Assembly (NCBI RefSeq): GCF_029961185.1
Contig: NZ_JASBQQ010000006.1
Span: 202,162-266,161 of the forward strand
Reading direction: 5' to 3'
DNA length: 64,000 nucleotides
Source of the DNA: Albidovulum aestuarii
GTDB taxonomy: Bacteria > Pseudomonadota > Alphaproteobacteria > Rhodobacterales > Rhodobacteraceae
Each line of letters opens with the position of its first letter. Within the stretch, counting starts at the first letter, position 1. Positions 8,859 through 17,090 of this stretch are shown piece by piece. The position numbers were made by a program, and so were the translations under genes. Below the pieces are notes generated by a model. That model was not told the origin of the DNA. It did no database searches and worked only from the letters and a program-made list of their open reading frames with translations.

Positions 8859-9842
8859 ATGACACCGAAATTCATCAATACAGGTGCGCTCGCCATCGCG
8901 ACGATGGCCGCATTACCTGCCGCAGCCGAGACCACGGTACGTCTCAGCACTTACGTTAACGAAGCCGATATCCGCTACGAAGGCTTTACGCATTTTGCCA
9001 GTCTCGTCGCCGAAAAGACCGGGGGTAGCGTTAAGATCGAGGTATTCCCGTCGGCGACACTCCACGGCTGGTCAGAAGGCGTTGACGCGCTTCAGGGCGG
9101 TGTCTCGGACATTTCATGGATCAACGCGGACAACCGCCTGCCGTGCTACGCCGTGACGTCGCTCTATCCGGCACTCATCGATCTGTCCGAGCAGCCGAAG
9201 CTGGATGCGGATTATGCCAATCTCATCCGTGATGAGGCCGCCCAGCAGGGCCTCGTACCGCTCATCAACTCGAACTATTCCTATGACCAGGAGTGGTGGT
9301 TCGAGGAGCCGATGGACGACATCGGCAAGCTGGATGGCAAGCTTGTCCGCTCGATCGGCCCGCTCGTGTCCATGATGATTGAAACCTGGGGCGGCGAGCC
9401 GGTGTTCGTGGCGCCGAAGGAAGTGTTCCAGTCCGCCGAACGCGGTGTCGTCGACGGCATCAACATGGGTGTCGCGACCTATTCATCCTGGAAGCTCTGG
9501 GATGTCATGCCGCACATGGTCAATGCGAACCTGTTCTACGGCAACATCATCTACATGATGAACAAGGACAAGTTCGACGCCCTTACCCCCGAAGAACAGG
9601 CCGCGATGACCGAGGCAGCCGCAGAGACCGAGGTTTGGCTTCAGCCGAAATACGAGGGCTGGGTTGATGAGCAGGTTGCGGCCGCAGTTGCCGCAGGCGG
9701 CACGGAAGAGAACCTGTCGGCCGAGACCAGTGCTGCCCTGATCGCCAGTGTCAAGGACACATGGGACGTCACTGTTGACGAGGCTTGCGGCGCCGAACTG
9801 GCGGGTGAAATCCGCACCCTTCTGGCAAGCCACGCTCCCTGA
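8859..9842 (+). CDS. dctP: TRAP transporter solute-binding protein, DctP family
   Basis: The 327-residue protein starts behind AGGAGAGG and has a signal peptide ending near AAA-ETT at about residue 23, so it is periplasmic. The mature part has the DctP/TAXI-like fold with the LDGKLVRSIGPLVSMMIETWGG and GVVDGINMGVATYSSWKLWDVMPHMV segments typical of TRAP binding proteins, including the carboxylate-binding region. It would deliver an organic acid to the DctQM membrane unit encoded next. The ligand cannot be read from sequence. A strong hairpin follows, which would favour high expression of this gene over dctQM. Confidence 0.92.
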   Translation: MTPKFINTGALAIATMAALPAAAETTVRLSTYVNEADIRYEGFTHFASLVAEKTGGSVKIEVFPSATLHGWSEGVDALQGGVSDISWINADNRLPCYAVTSLYPALIDLSEQPKLDADYANLIRDEAAQQGLVPLINSNYSYDQEWWFEEPMDDIGKLDGKLVRSIGPLVSMMIETWGGEPVFVAPKEVFQSAERGVVDGINMGVATYSSWKLWDVMPHMVNANLFYGNIIYMMNKDKFDALTPEEQAAMTEAAAETEVWLQPKYEGWVDEQVAAAVAAGGTEENLSAETSAALIASVKDTWDVTVDEACGAELAGEIRTLLASHAP

Positions 9843-9856
9843 GCGGAGCATTTCCT

Positions 9857-9884
9857 GGCGGCTCCGGACCGTTCCGGGGCCGCC
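9857..9884 (+). other. Intercistronic hairpin between dctP and dctQ
   Basis: GGCGGCTCCGGA pairs with TCCGGGGCCGCC over 12 bp with one G-T pair and a 4-base loop. There is no T-run. Hairpins at this place in TRAP operons are known to keep the binding-protein mRNA more abundant than the membrane-protein mRNA. Confidence 0.7.
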
Positions 9885-9913
9885 TGTAATCTCTCTGCCG
9901 AAAGAGGCTTATC

Positions 9914-10423
9914 ATGGATGAGCGTTTGGACCGCCTGATCCGTAGCGTGGAACGGATCGTTGTCTGGGCAGCCGCTGCCGGTGGCATTATCGTGCTGATC
10001 CAGATGCTCTGGATATCCTACGGCGTATTCACCCGCTACGGATTGGGCAAGCCCGACCGGCTGGTGACCGAGGCAACCGCGCTCCTGCTGTTCCCGGTTG
10101 CCTTTGCCGGCCTCGCCTTCGCGCTTCGTGAAGACGCAATGCCGAAAGTGACAATGCTGATCGACCGCTTCTCGCAGCGGGTCCAGCACATCTTCGCGAT
10201 CATCAATCACGTCATCATGCTGGGTGTCGGCGTCTTCTTTGCCTATGCCGGTGTCAGCGCCACGATCCGCTCCTTCAACTCGGGCGTTGCATCCGAAATC
10301 CTGCACTGGCCGCGCTGGTGGTTCTGGGCTCCCGGCGCTGCAGCGCTTGTGCTGTTCGCAATTTACGTCGCGCTCAGGCTCACTCGTCTGTTTATGACCA
10401 TCGCCGCGGAAGGAGAGGTCTGA
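9914..10423 (+). CDS. dctQ: TRAP transporter small membrane subunit, DctQ family
   Basis: The 169-residue protein has four hydrophobic helices (about residues 15-37, 52-75, 92-115, 130-152), the usual DctQ topology, with the conserved VFTRYGLGKPDRLVTEATALL loop. DctQ binds DctM in the inner membrane to form the TRAP permease. Its stop overlaps the dctM start by one base (TGATG), so the two are translationally coupled. The substrate is set by the preceding DctP. Confidence 0.92.
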   Translation: MDERLDRLIRSVERIVVWAAAAGGIIVLIQMLWISYGVFTRYGLGKPDRLVTEATALLLFPVAFAGLAFALREDAMPKVTMLIDRFSQRVQHIFAIINHVIMLGVGVFFAYAGVSATIRSFNSGVASEILHWPRWWFWAPGAAALVLFAIYVALRLTRLFMTIAAEGEV

Positions 10424-11724
10424 TGGAATGGTATACTGTCGGCCTCGGGCTCTTGGTCCTTCTGATGTTCTTCATCGTCATCGGCCTGCCGATCCCCTTC
10501 GCCCTTGCCGCCGCATCGCTGCCCTTTCTGTGGGACATCCAGGGGTGGAGTACCTCGGTCGTGTCGTCCGAACTGAAACTCTGGGGGGTGTGGATCGACT
10601 ACATCCTTTTGGCGGTTCCCTTGTTCGTCTTCCTAGGAGAACTCATAGGAAAATCGAATATCGGGCCGAACCTTTACCAGTTCCTGCATCAGGGTGTCCG
10701 GCTCAGGGGCTCTGCCGCGTACGGCTCAATCGGCGCGAGTGCCGGTTTCGGCGCGGTCTGCGGATCGTCGATGGTCGGCGCACTGACCATCGGCGGCGTC
10801 GCACTGCCCGAGATGTTGCGCCTTGGCTATGGAAAGCGGCTGTCATCAGGTGTTCTCGCTGCGGGAGGTACGCTGTCGGTTCTGATCCCGCCGAGCCTGA
10901 TCCTGCTGTTTTACGGTATCGTCACGGATCAGAGCATCGGTGATCTCTTCATCGCGGGCGTCATCCCGGGGATCATACTTGTCAGCGGCTTTGTCATCGT
11001 GGTGCTGATCTGGGACAGGATGCGACCCGAGGACATTCCGTCGAGCGAAGACGCCGTGAAGATGCCGTTTATGATGATCCTGAACACCGTCGGACCGGTG
11101 GTCCTGATCGGTCTCGTGATCACGGTGGCAATTTATGCCGGGATCGCGACGCCGACCGAGGCGGCGGCTGTGGCGGCTCTCCTGACGGTCATCCTGGCCT
11201 TTGGCGTCGGCGGTCTGACCTGGCAGGCATTCAAGGATGCTCTGTTTTCCACGATGCGGACGATGGGATATCTCGGCCTTCTTCTGTCAGCCGGCGTGCT
11301 CTTCGGTTTCGTCCTGACCTATTACCGGGTGCCGCAGCAATTCACTGAACTGTTCCTGTCCTTCGATCTGTCGCCCTATACCGTGCTGGCGATTGTCATC
11401 GTTTTCTACATCGTGCTGGGCATGTTCCTTGAGCCGGTTTCCATGACGTTCATCACGCTTCCGACGATCTTTCCCCTGATGGCAGCAGCGGGGTTCGACC
11501 TGATCTGGTTTGGCGTCGTGTACACGATCACCATGGAGATCGCGGTGCTGACACCGCCAGTGGGGCTGAACCTCTACGTCATTCAGGCTATCAGCCGGGA
11601 TCAGGTGAGCATCGGCGATGTCATCATGGGCTGCCTACCCTTCATCGGGGCGATGGTGCTTTTGATCCTGATCCTGATTGTGGCGCCGGACGTGGCGCTC
11701 TGGCTTCCGGAACAAATGCGGTGA
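10423..11724 (+). CDS. dctM: TRAP transporter large permease, DctM family
   Basis: The ATG at 10423 overlaps the dctQ stop and yields 433 residues with about 12 hydrophobic segments. DctM signatures include GASAGFGAVCGSSMVGALTIGGVALPEM and the AGGTLSVLIPPSLILLFYG and IATPTEAAAVAA motifs of the Na+-coupled substrate channel. It forms the transport core with DctQ and takes substrate from DctP. The stop overlaps the next gene, an alpha/beta hydrolase, by ATGA, so transport and hydrolysis appear to be coupled in one operon. Confidence 0.93.
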   Translation: MEWYTVGLGLLVLLMFFIVIGLPIPFALAAASLPFLWDIQGWSTSVVSSELKLWGVWIDYILLAVPLFVFLGELIGKSNIGPNLYQFLHQGVRLRGSAAYGSIGASAGFGAVCGSSMVGALTIGGVALPEMLRLGYGKRLSSGVLAAGGTLSVLIPPSLILLFYGIVTDQSIGDLFIAGVIPGIILVSGFVIVVLIWDRMRPEDIPSSEDAVKMPFMMILNTVGPVVLIGLVITVAIYAGIATPTEAAAVAALLTVILAFGVGGLTWQAFKDALFSTMRTMGYLGLLLSAGVLFGFVLTYYRVPQQFTELFLSFDLSPYTVLAIVIVFYIVLGMFLEPVSMTFITLPTIFPLMAAAGFDLIWFGVVYTITMEIAVLTPPVGLNLYVIQAISRDQVSIGDVIMGCLPFIGAMVLLILILIVAPDVALWLPEQMR

Positions 11725-12497
11725 TGAACGGTCTGCCCTATCTCCGTGCCGGAAACGGACCGCCATTTGTTCTGGTCCACGGCTATCTCGGCGGAGCGGA
11801 GCAATGGCATCGTGAGATGGACCATTTCTCCGACCGGTATGACGTGATCGCACCAAACCTGCCAGGCTTCGGCGCGGCGGCTGATCGTAGGGGGTGCGAC
11901 ACAATTGTCGGAATGGCAGAGGCGGTCTACGGGCTGCTCGACGAACTGGCGGTCGACGATTTCACCCTGCTTGGCCATTCCATGGGCGGCATGATTGTTC
12001 AGGAGATGGCGCGGATGCGACCGCAGAGCGTGTCGCGACTCATTCTCTACGGGACAGGGCCGCTTGGCTTGATGCCGGACCGGTTCGAACCGCTGGCCAC
12101 ATCGCGCGAACGCCTGCTGTCAGACGGGGTCTCTGCGACGATTGCCCGGATCGGCGCGACCTGGTTCAAAAGAGGTGCCGATGCGGGAGGTTACCCGCTC
12201 GTGACCGAAATCGGCGCGCGCGCGGTTTGCCAAGCGGCCGAGGCTGCACTCGGCGCGATGGCGGACTGGGACGGACGCGCGGCGCTAAAGCACCTCAACA
12301 TTCCAACCCTCGTGGTTTGGGGCGATGCCGATCGTTCCTATCGTTGGCCGCAGGTCGAGACGCTTTGGACCAATCTGCCAGATGTGCGTCTGTCGGTCAT
12401 TCCCGGCGCGGCACATGCGGCACATCTTGAGAAGCCTTCATTGTTCCATTCTCTGATTGAAGATTTCCTCTCAGAAACTGCGCCTGTGGAGTGCTAA
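11724..12497 (+). CDS. Alpha/beta hydrolase
   Basis: The ATG at 11724 overlaps the dctM stop (ATGA); a GTG one codon earlier is possible. The 257-residue product has the alpha/beta hydrolase fold: oxyanion HGYLGG near residue 19, nucleophile elbow GHSMGG with Ser86, acid Asp201 in VVWGDAD and His231 in PGAAHAAH. It resembles small esterases, enol-lactone hydrolases and C-C bond hydrolases. Being last in the TRAP operon, it probably acts on the imported compound or a product of it, for example opening an ester or lactone. The exact substrate is not readable. Confidence 0.85.
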   Translation: MNGLPYLRAGNGPPFVLVHGYLGGAEQWHREMDHFSDRYDVIAPNLPGFGAAADRRGCDTIVGMAEAVYGLLDELAVDDFTLLGHSMGGMIVQEMARMRPQSVSRLILYGTGPLGLMPDRFEPLATSRERLLSDGVSATIARIGATWFKRGADAGGYPLVTEIGARAVCQAAEAALGAMADWDGRAALKHLNIPTLVVWGDADRSYRWPQVETLWTNLPDVRLSVIPGAAHAAHLEKPSLFHSLIEDFLSETAPVEC

Positions 12498-13019
12498 CAC
12501 TATTACTGAAGGGATGGCCCGGCGGCGAAAGGTCGACACACAAGGATTCCCCGAGTTCGAATTACCGGAGGCCGAGATATGTGGAGCGTCGGCAGTGGAC
12601 TGGGAGCAGTCATTGGCCCACCCGTGAAAGGGCGACTTTCAGGGCTGCACCTTGGGTTTGCGTTCTTCTCGCAGCCTCAGATCCGCCCGCACAACCTCGC
12701 TCACCGATCAGCTGCGACGTCGCGAAGTCGCCCTTCGATAAAGCCGGTGAAGTGGTCCCCGAGCGCCTCCGACGTGTACTTGGTCATGTATTGCCGCCTG
12801 CGGCAAAAGATGTCCCGATAAATACTGCTCTTCAGCTCAGCCATGCTGGGTAGTATGACCTCGCCGACATGCTGTTGGTGCTGGGGTGGCACGTAGCTCT
12901 GGACATTCACGACCCGCACGGCTTTCCGAGACCCGCTGATCTGTAGCTTGTGACCGTTCGCGGTTCGGTTGTCCGGACACATGCTTACATCGCACCCATC
13001 TGCGACGAGTAGTGTTTGG
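12498..13019. other. Gene-poor gap between the two TRAP units
   Basis: No convincing gene is visible in these 520 bases. A minus-strand frame of 93 codons at 12701-12982 has no recognisable domain and no clear ribosome site; it could be a decayed gene. The hydrolase and the IclR gene converge here, but I see no T-tailed terminator hairpin. Confidence 0.5.
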
Positions 13020-13820
13020 TCACCCGAGCATGCAGGCCTTTAGCTTTCCCGCTATGTCGATCATCACGGGAATGTCTTTTTCCAGATCGCCGATCGTTTT
13101 TCGTGTTGTCAACGCATGGGTCGAGAGGCAGGCAACGAGTGCTCCGCTATCGGCGTAGATCGGCACTGCGGCGCCGACCATATCGTCGAACCACTCTTCC
13201 CGGTCGAGGGCGAACCCGTCCTTTCGGATGCGGGCCAGTTCCTCCCCGAAGGTGGCCTGATCAGTAATCGTGCCGCGCGCTGACCCCTTCTCAGCGATCC
13301 GGTCGAAGATGCCCGATGCGACATCGGGCTCCAGCGACGACAGGTACAGCTTGCCCGAGGCGCAGCAATGCAGGGGCAGCGGCGCACCGACCTTGAGGTT
13401 GACCTGAAACGGCCAGTGTGATTCCAGCCGGTCGAAATAGATCAGCTTGGTGCCATGCGGGATCGACAGGCTGACGGTTTCGCTAAGCACCTCGGAAAGC
13501 TTCCGCATGAGCGAGCGGCGTTCGGTTACCTTTGGTTCGTATTGCAGGCTGTTCAGCACCAGATTGCGGAACCGTTCGCCGGGCATGTAGTGGCCTGATG
13601 TATGGGCGACGATGAACCGTTCCTCGCATAAGGTATCCAGCCAGCGATAGATCGTCGGTGCAGGAATCCCCAGGCTTTGCGACAACCGCGTCGCCGTCGC
13701 CGCCTCGGGATTCAGACAGATCGCCTCGATGATCTCAAGAACGCGTCGGGGAGAGTTGCGGGTGTTCTTCTGCTCGGTCACGGCATGTCTTTCTGCAGTC
13801 TTGGCTGAAGGGTCAGCCAT
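13020..13820 (-). CDS. IclR-family transcriptional regulator
   Basis: I prefer the ATG at 13820 (266 residues); the frame opens further upstream to 13928 but that extension is rich in Arg and Pro and lacks similarity. The protein has an N-terminal winged helix (VLEIIEAICLNPEAATATRLSQSLGIPAPTIYRWLDTL) and a C-terminal GAF-like IclR effector domain with PLHCCASGKLYL and DREEWFDDMVGAAVPI. It is divergent from the alcohol dehydrogenase and TRAP genes and likely regulates them through the inverted repeat at 13939-13979. Confidence 0.9.
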   Translation of the reverse strand: MADPSAKTAERHAVTEQKNTRNSPRRVLEIIEAICLNPEAATATRLSQSLGIPAPTIYRWLDTLCEERFIVAHTSGHYMPGERFRNLVLNSLQYEPKVTERRSLMRKLSEVLSETVSLSIPHGTKLIYFDRLESHWPFQVNLKVGAPLPLHCCASGKLYLSSLEPDVASGIFDRIAEKGSARGTITDQATFGEELARIRKDGFALDREEWFDDMVGAAVPIYADSGALVACLSTHALTTRKTIGDLEKDIPVMIDIAGKLKACMLG

Positions 13821-13938
13821 CTGGCAATGCGCTTTGGAAAACACATTGCCATCAGGGTTTTGTCGGGCGCGTCTGGCCGGTGGCCAAGGCGGTTCGGAGA
13901 AAATAGCTGCGCCCCGAGAGTGCGGCAAGGGTGGGTGA

Positions 13939-13979
13939 ATGTCAACTAAATGGGAATTATTCTATCGTTTAGTTGACAT
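13939..13979. promoter_or_regulatory. Perfect 12-bp inverted repeat, probable IclR operator with divergent -35 boxes
   Basis: ATGTCAACTAAA at 13939-13950 and its exact reverse complement at 13968-13979 flank a 17-bp AT-rich spacer in the IclR/alcohol-dehydrogenase gap. Each arm contains TTGACA pointing outward, so the arms could act as -35 boxes for the two divergent promoters. The -10 positions 17 bp away are weak on both sides, as expected for regulated promoters. Regulator binding is inferred. Confidence 0.6.
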
Positions 13980-14054
13980 GCGGGAGGATCGGCCCTTACC
14001 CTTGAGCCATCGGATGCAACGCTGCGAACTGGCGGCGGCATCGAAGGGGGGACG

Positions 14055-15224
14055 ATGCGAAGCTCGGTCCGCATATGCGCACCACGGTTCATGACTGTTG
14101 GCAAAGGCGCTCTGGACGGAATTCCGGTGATCCTCACGCGGATGGGCGGGGTAAGAAACCCACTAATCGTGACCGACGCGTTCATGGTGTCCTCAGGCGT
14201 GGCCGGGCGGGTTCAGGAGCTTCTGATTTCGGTCGGGCTGACATCGGCGGTCTTCGACAAGGTGCTGCCCGATCCGACCGATACAATCGTGCTGGCCGGG
14301 ATCGAAATGCTGGAAGCAGGGGGCCATGACGCAGTGATCGGGCTTGGCGGCGGCAGCCCCATCGACGCCGCCAAGGCGATTGCGGTGATGGCCGCAGGCA
14401 GCCGCGATATTCAGGATTACCGCCCGCCCAAGCAATCGGATGAAGCCGGGTTGCCGATGCTGGCCATTCCGACAACCGCCGGAACCGGATCGGAAGTGAC
14501 CCATCACGCGGTCATCATTCATGACGCGACGCGCGAAAAAATCTCATGCCGGGGCGAGGGCTTCGTTCCGACCGCCGCCATCGTCGATTATGAGCTGACC
14601 CTGTCAAAGCCCAGACGGCTGATCGCGGATAACGGGCTCGATACGCTGACCCATGCGATCGAGGCCTATGTCAGTCGCAAGGCGACGCTATATTCCGACC
14701 GGCTGGCTCTTGACTGCATGCGTCTGGTGGCGGGCAATCTCGATGCCGCCTATCGTGACCCCGAAAACATGTCCGCGCGTGAGGCGCTGATGCTGGCCGC
14801 GACCTTTGGCGGTTTGGCTTTCTCTAACGCCTCAATCGCGCTTGTCCATGCGATGAGCCGCCCGTTGGGCAGCCTCTTTCACGTCCCTCACGGGATGAGC
14901 AATGCGATGCTGCTGCCGTCGGTCACCGCCTATTCGAAATCCGACGCATTAGGGCGCTATGCCGATTGCGCCCGGGTGATCGGGATGGCGGGGGACAAGG
15001 ACAGCGACGCGGCAGCGGCTGACGCGCTGGTCGAAGGGCTTTACGCCTATAACCAGCGGCTCGACGTGCCGACCCTGTCGGGTTTCGGCATCGACCGGAA
15101 CGCCTATCTGACAGCCGCCGGAAAAATGGCTGAGGATGCCGTCCGCTCGGGCGCACCGGCCAACAACCCCCGCATCGGAAATGTTGAAGAGATAACAGAC
15201 CTCTACAACAAGGCATGGGCCTGA
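14055..15224 (+). CDS. Iron-containing alcohol dehydrogenase
   Basis: The 389-residue product starts behind an AAGGGGGGAC ribosome site and matches the Fe-ADH (group III) fold. It has the GGGSPIDAAKAIAV dinucleotide-binding motif, PTTAGTGSEVT, and metal-ligand histidines in LTHAIEAY and HAMSRPLGSLFHVPHG. Relatives oxidise alcohols, diols, or reduce maleylacetate or succinate semialdehyde with NAD(P). It is followed by a TRAP transporter, so it probably acts on the imported compound or its product. Maleylacetate reductase is less likely given the alcohol-dehydrogenase-type metal site and length. The substrate is open. Confidence 0.9.
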   Translation: MRSSVRICAPRFMTVGKGALDGIPVILTRMGGVRNPLIVTDAFMVSSGVAGRVQELLISVGLTSAVFDKVLPDPTDTIVLAGIEMLEAGGHDAVIGLGGGSPIDAAKAIAVMAAGSRDIQDYRPPKQSDEAGLPMLAIPTTAGTGSEVTHHAVIIHDATREKISCRGEGFVPTAAIVDYELTLSKPRRLIADNGLDTLTHAIEAYVSRKATLYSDRLALDCMRLVAGNLDAAYRDPENMSAREALMLAATFGGLAFSNASIALVHAMSRPLGSLFHVPHGMSNAMLLPSVTAYSKSDALGRYADCARVIGMAGDKDSDAAAADALVEGLYAYNQRLDVPTLSGFGIDRNAYLTAAGKMAEDAVRSGAPANNPRIGNVEEITDLYNKAWA

Positions 15225-15295
15225 AGGCCAAGGGCCGAAACACCAAGGAGAGCTTTCGCGACCCACGACACAGAATTTCAATGGAGGAGACGAAG

Positions 15296-16390
15296 ATGAC
15301 AACCCTGACCAATACCCTTTCCCGCTACGGCCGTCGCGCCGTCGGCGTGGCGACCCTGTCGGCGCTGAGCCTTGGCGCGGCCGGTGTGATGACCACCGCC
15401 AGTGCGCAGGAAAAGATCCGCTGGAAGGTGCAGGCGACCTTCAACACCGGCTGGCCGGCGCTTGGGGATCCGATTTCCCGAGTGTCGCAAATGCTGGAAG
15501 AGGCGACCGACGGCCGTATCATCCTGAAGGTGTTCGAGCCGGGCAAGATCGTCCCGCCCCTGGAAATCTCTCCCTCGATCAGCAATGGCAGCCTGCCTGC
15601 CGCCTACAACTATCTTGCCTACGATCAGGGCCGCATCCCCTCTGCGGTGCTGTTTTCCGCAGTCCCCTTCGGGATGGAGCCCTGGGAATATGCCGCTTGG
15701 TGGTTTGAGGGCGAAGGCCACGGGCTGGCCGAGGAAATCTATCACGCCCAGAACATCCACCCGCTTCTCTGCAGCACGATCGGGCCGGAAACCGCCGGCT
15801 GGTACCGCAAGCCGATCAACAGCCTCGACGACCTCAAAGGGCTGAAGATCCGCTTTTCCGGTCTCGGCGGCATGGTTCTGGACCGCATCGGCGCCTCGGC
15901 CACCCTGATGGCGGGGGGTGAGATCTTTGCGGCGTTGGAAAAGGGCACGCTGGATGCGACCGAATATTCGATGCCCGCTATTGATGAGATCCTCGGCTTT
16001 CACAAGATCGCCAAGTTCAACCTCTTCCCCGGCTGGCACCAGCCTTCAACCTCGACCCATCTTCTGATCAATCTTGATGAGTGGAACAAGATGTCACGCC
16101 CCGATCAGGCCCTGTTCGAAATGGCCTGCACCGCAGCGACAATGCGGGCGCTGACAACGGGCGAGGCGCTTCAAGGCGCGCAGATCAAGAGCTTTCCTGA
16201 CAAGGGCGTGACAGCTGCCAAACTGCCGGACGACGTCATTCAGGAACTGAAGCGCGTGACGCTTGAGGTGATGACCGAAGAGGCAGCGAAAGATGCCGAC
16301 TTTGCCCGGGTCTGGGAATCGCAGAAGGCGTTCCACGACGACTACCAGATCTGGAAGGAACTGGGTTACCTGCCGCGCGACTTCAACTAG
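15296..16390 (+). CDS. TRAP transporter solute-binding protein, 2-oxo-acid (TakP-like) group
   Basis: The ATG at 15296 has GGAGGAGA just upstream and gives 364 residues; an upstream start at 15215 lacks a signal-like sequence. The signal peptide runs to about TTASA-QEK. The mature protein belongs to the DctP superfamily branch with RFSGLGGMVLDRIGASATLMAGGEIFAALEKGTLDATEYSMPAIDE and NLFPGWHQP, a pattern shared with alpha-keto-acid binding TRAP proteins. It is periplasmic and feeds the following DctQM pair. The precise ligand is unknown; the preceding alcohol dehydrogenase hints at a hydroxy or keto compound. Confidence 0.9.
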   Translation: MTTLTNTLSRYGRRAVGVATLSALSLGAAGVMTTASAQEKIRWKVQATFNTGWPALGDPISRVSQMLEEATDGRIILKVFEPGKIVPPLEISPSISNGSLPAAYNYLAYDQGRIPSAVLFSAVPFGMEPWEYAAWWFEGEGHGLAEEIYHAQNIHPLLCSTIGPETAGWYRKPINSLDDLKGLKIRFSGLGGMVLDRIGASATLMAGGEIFAALEKGTLDATEYSMPAIDEILGFHKIAKFNLFPGWHQPSTSTHLLINLDEWNKMSRPDQALFEMACTAATMRALTTGEALQGAQIKSFPDKGVTAAKLPDDVIQELKRVTLEVMTEEAAKDADFARVWESQKAFHDDYQIWKELGYLPRDFN

Positions 16391-16413
16391 CGGCCCGTCC
16401 ACCCGAACGACTG

Positions 16414-16449
16414 CGGGCCATTCTGCCGGATACGGTGCAGGATGGCCCG
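16414..16449 (+). other. Intercistronic hairpin between binding-protein gene and dctQ
   Basis: CGGGCCATTCTGC pairs with GCAGGATGGCCCG over 13 bp with one T-G pair and a 10-base loop. It sits in the same place as the hairpin of the first TRAP operon and probably protects the upstream mRNA or reduces read-through. Confidence 0.68.
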
Positions 16450-16481
16450 TTGACTGATAGGCTGAGCCACGGGGAGGGCGC

Positions 16482-17090
16482 ATGCGCAACGATGACGAAG
16501 ACAGTGTGCATGGTGCTGTCGATGCAGGTGACCGGCCGCATCACGCGGCGGACCCGCTGCGCGACAACGGGTTGGCCCGTGCCATCGACCGGATGGTCGG
16601 GCTGATCGGCGAGGCATTCAGCTGGCTCTGGCTGGCTCTTCTGGTCGTGATCATCGCGAATGTCGTGCTGCGTTACGTCTTCAGCCAGGGCATGATCGAG
16701 CTGGAGGAACTGCAATGGTATCTCTATGCCGCCGCCTGGCTCGTCGGTCTGTCCTACACCTTCCTGTCGGACGGACATGTCCGCGTTGATGTGCTGCATG
16801 ACCGGCTGTCGCTGAAGGCGCGCATGTGGTTGGAACTGATCGGCCTGACCGCGTTCTTCCTGCCATTCGTCTGCTTCGTTCTCTACTATGGAATGCCCTT
16901 CGTTGAGCTCTCTTGGCGCACCGGCGAAACCTCGACCTCGGCCAACGGACTCGGGGCGCGCTGGCTGATCAAGGGCTGCCTGCTGTTCAGCTTCGGACTT
17001 CTGTTTCTGGTCGGGCTGGCGCGACTGACGCGGGTGGTCGGAACGTTGAGGCATGGACCGGCCGAACCGGCGGTAGGGGCCTCAAGATGA
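16482..17090 (+). CDS. TRAP transporter small membrane subunit, DctQ family
   Basis: This 202-residue protein starts behind GGGGAGGG. After a polar N-terminus of about 30 residues it has four hydrophobic helices and the conserved YVFSQGMIELEELQWYLYAAAWLVGLSYTF region followed by DGHVRVDVLHDRLS. The long form fits the larger DctQ subunits that accompany TakP-type binding proteins. Its stop overlaps the next start (ATGA), showing translational coupling to the large permease. Confidence 0.9.
   Translation: MRNDDEDSVHGAVDAGDRPHHAADPLRDNGLARAIDRMVGLIGEAFSWLWLALLVVIIANVVLRYVFSQGMIELEELQWYLYAAAWLVGLSYTFLSDGHVRVDVLHDRLSLKARMWLELIGLTAFFLPFVCFVLYYGMPFVELSWRTGETSTSANGLGARWLIKGCLLFSFGLLFLVGLARLTRVVGTLRHGPAEPAVGASR

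Noticed and set aside
12701..12982. Minus-strand 93-codon gene
   Set aside because: No domain, no convincing ribosome site; treated as part of the gap.
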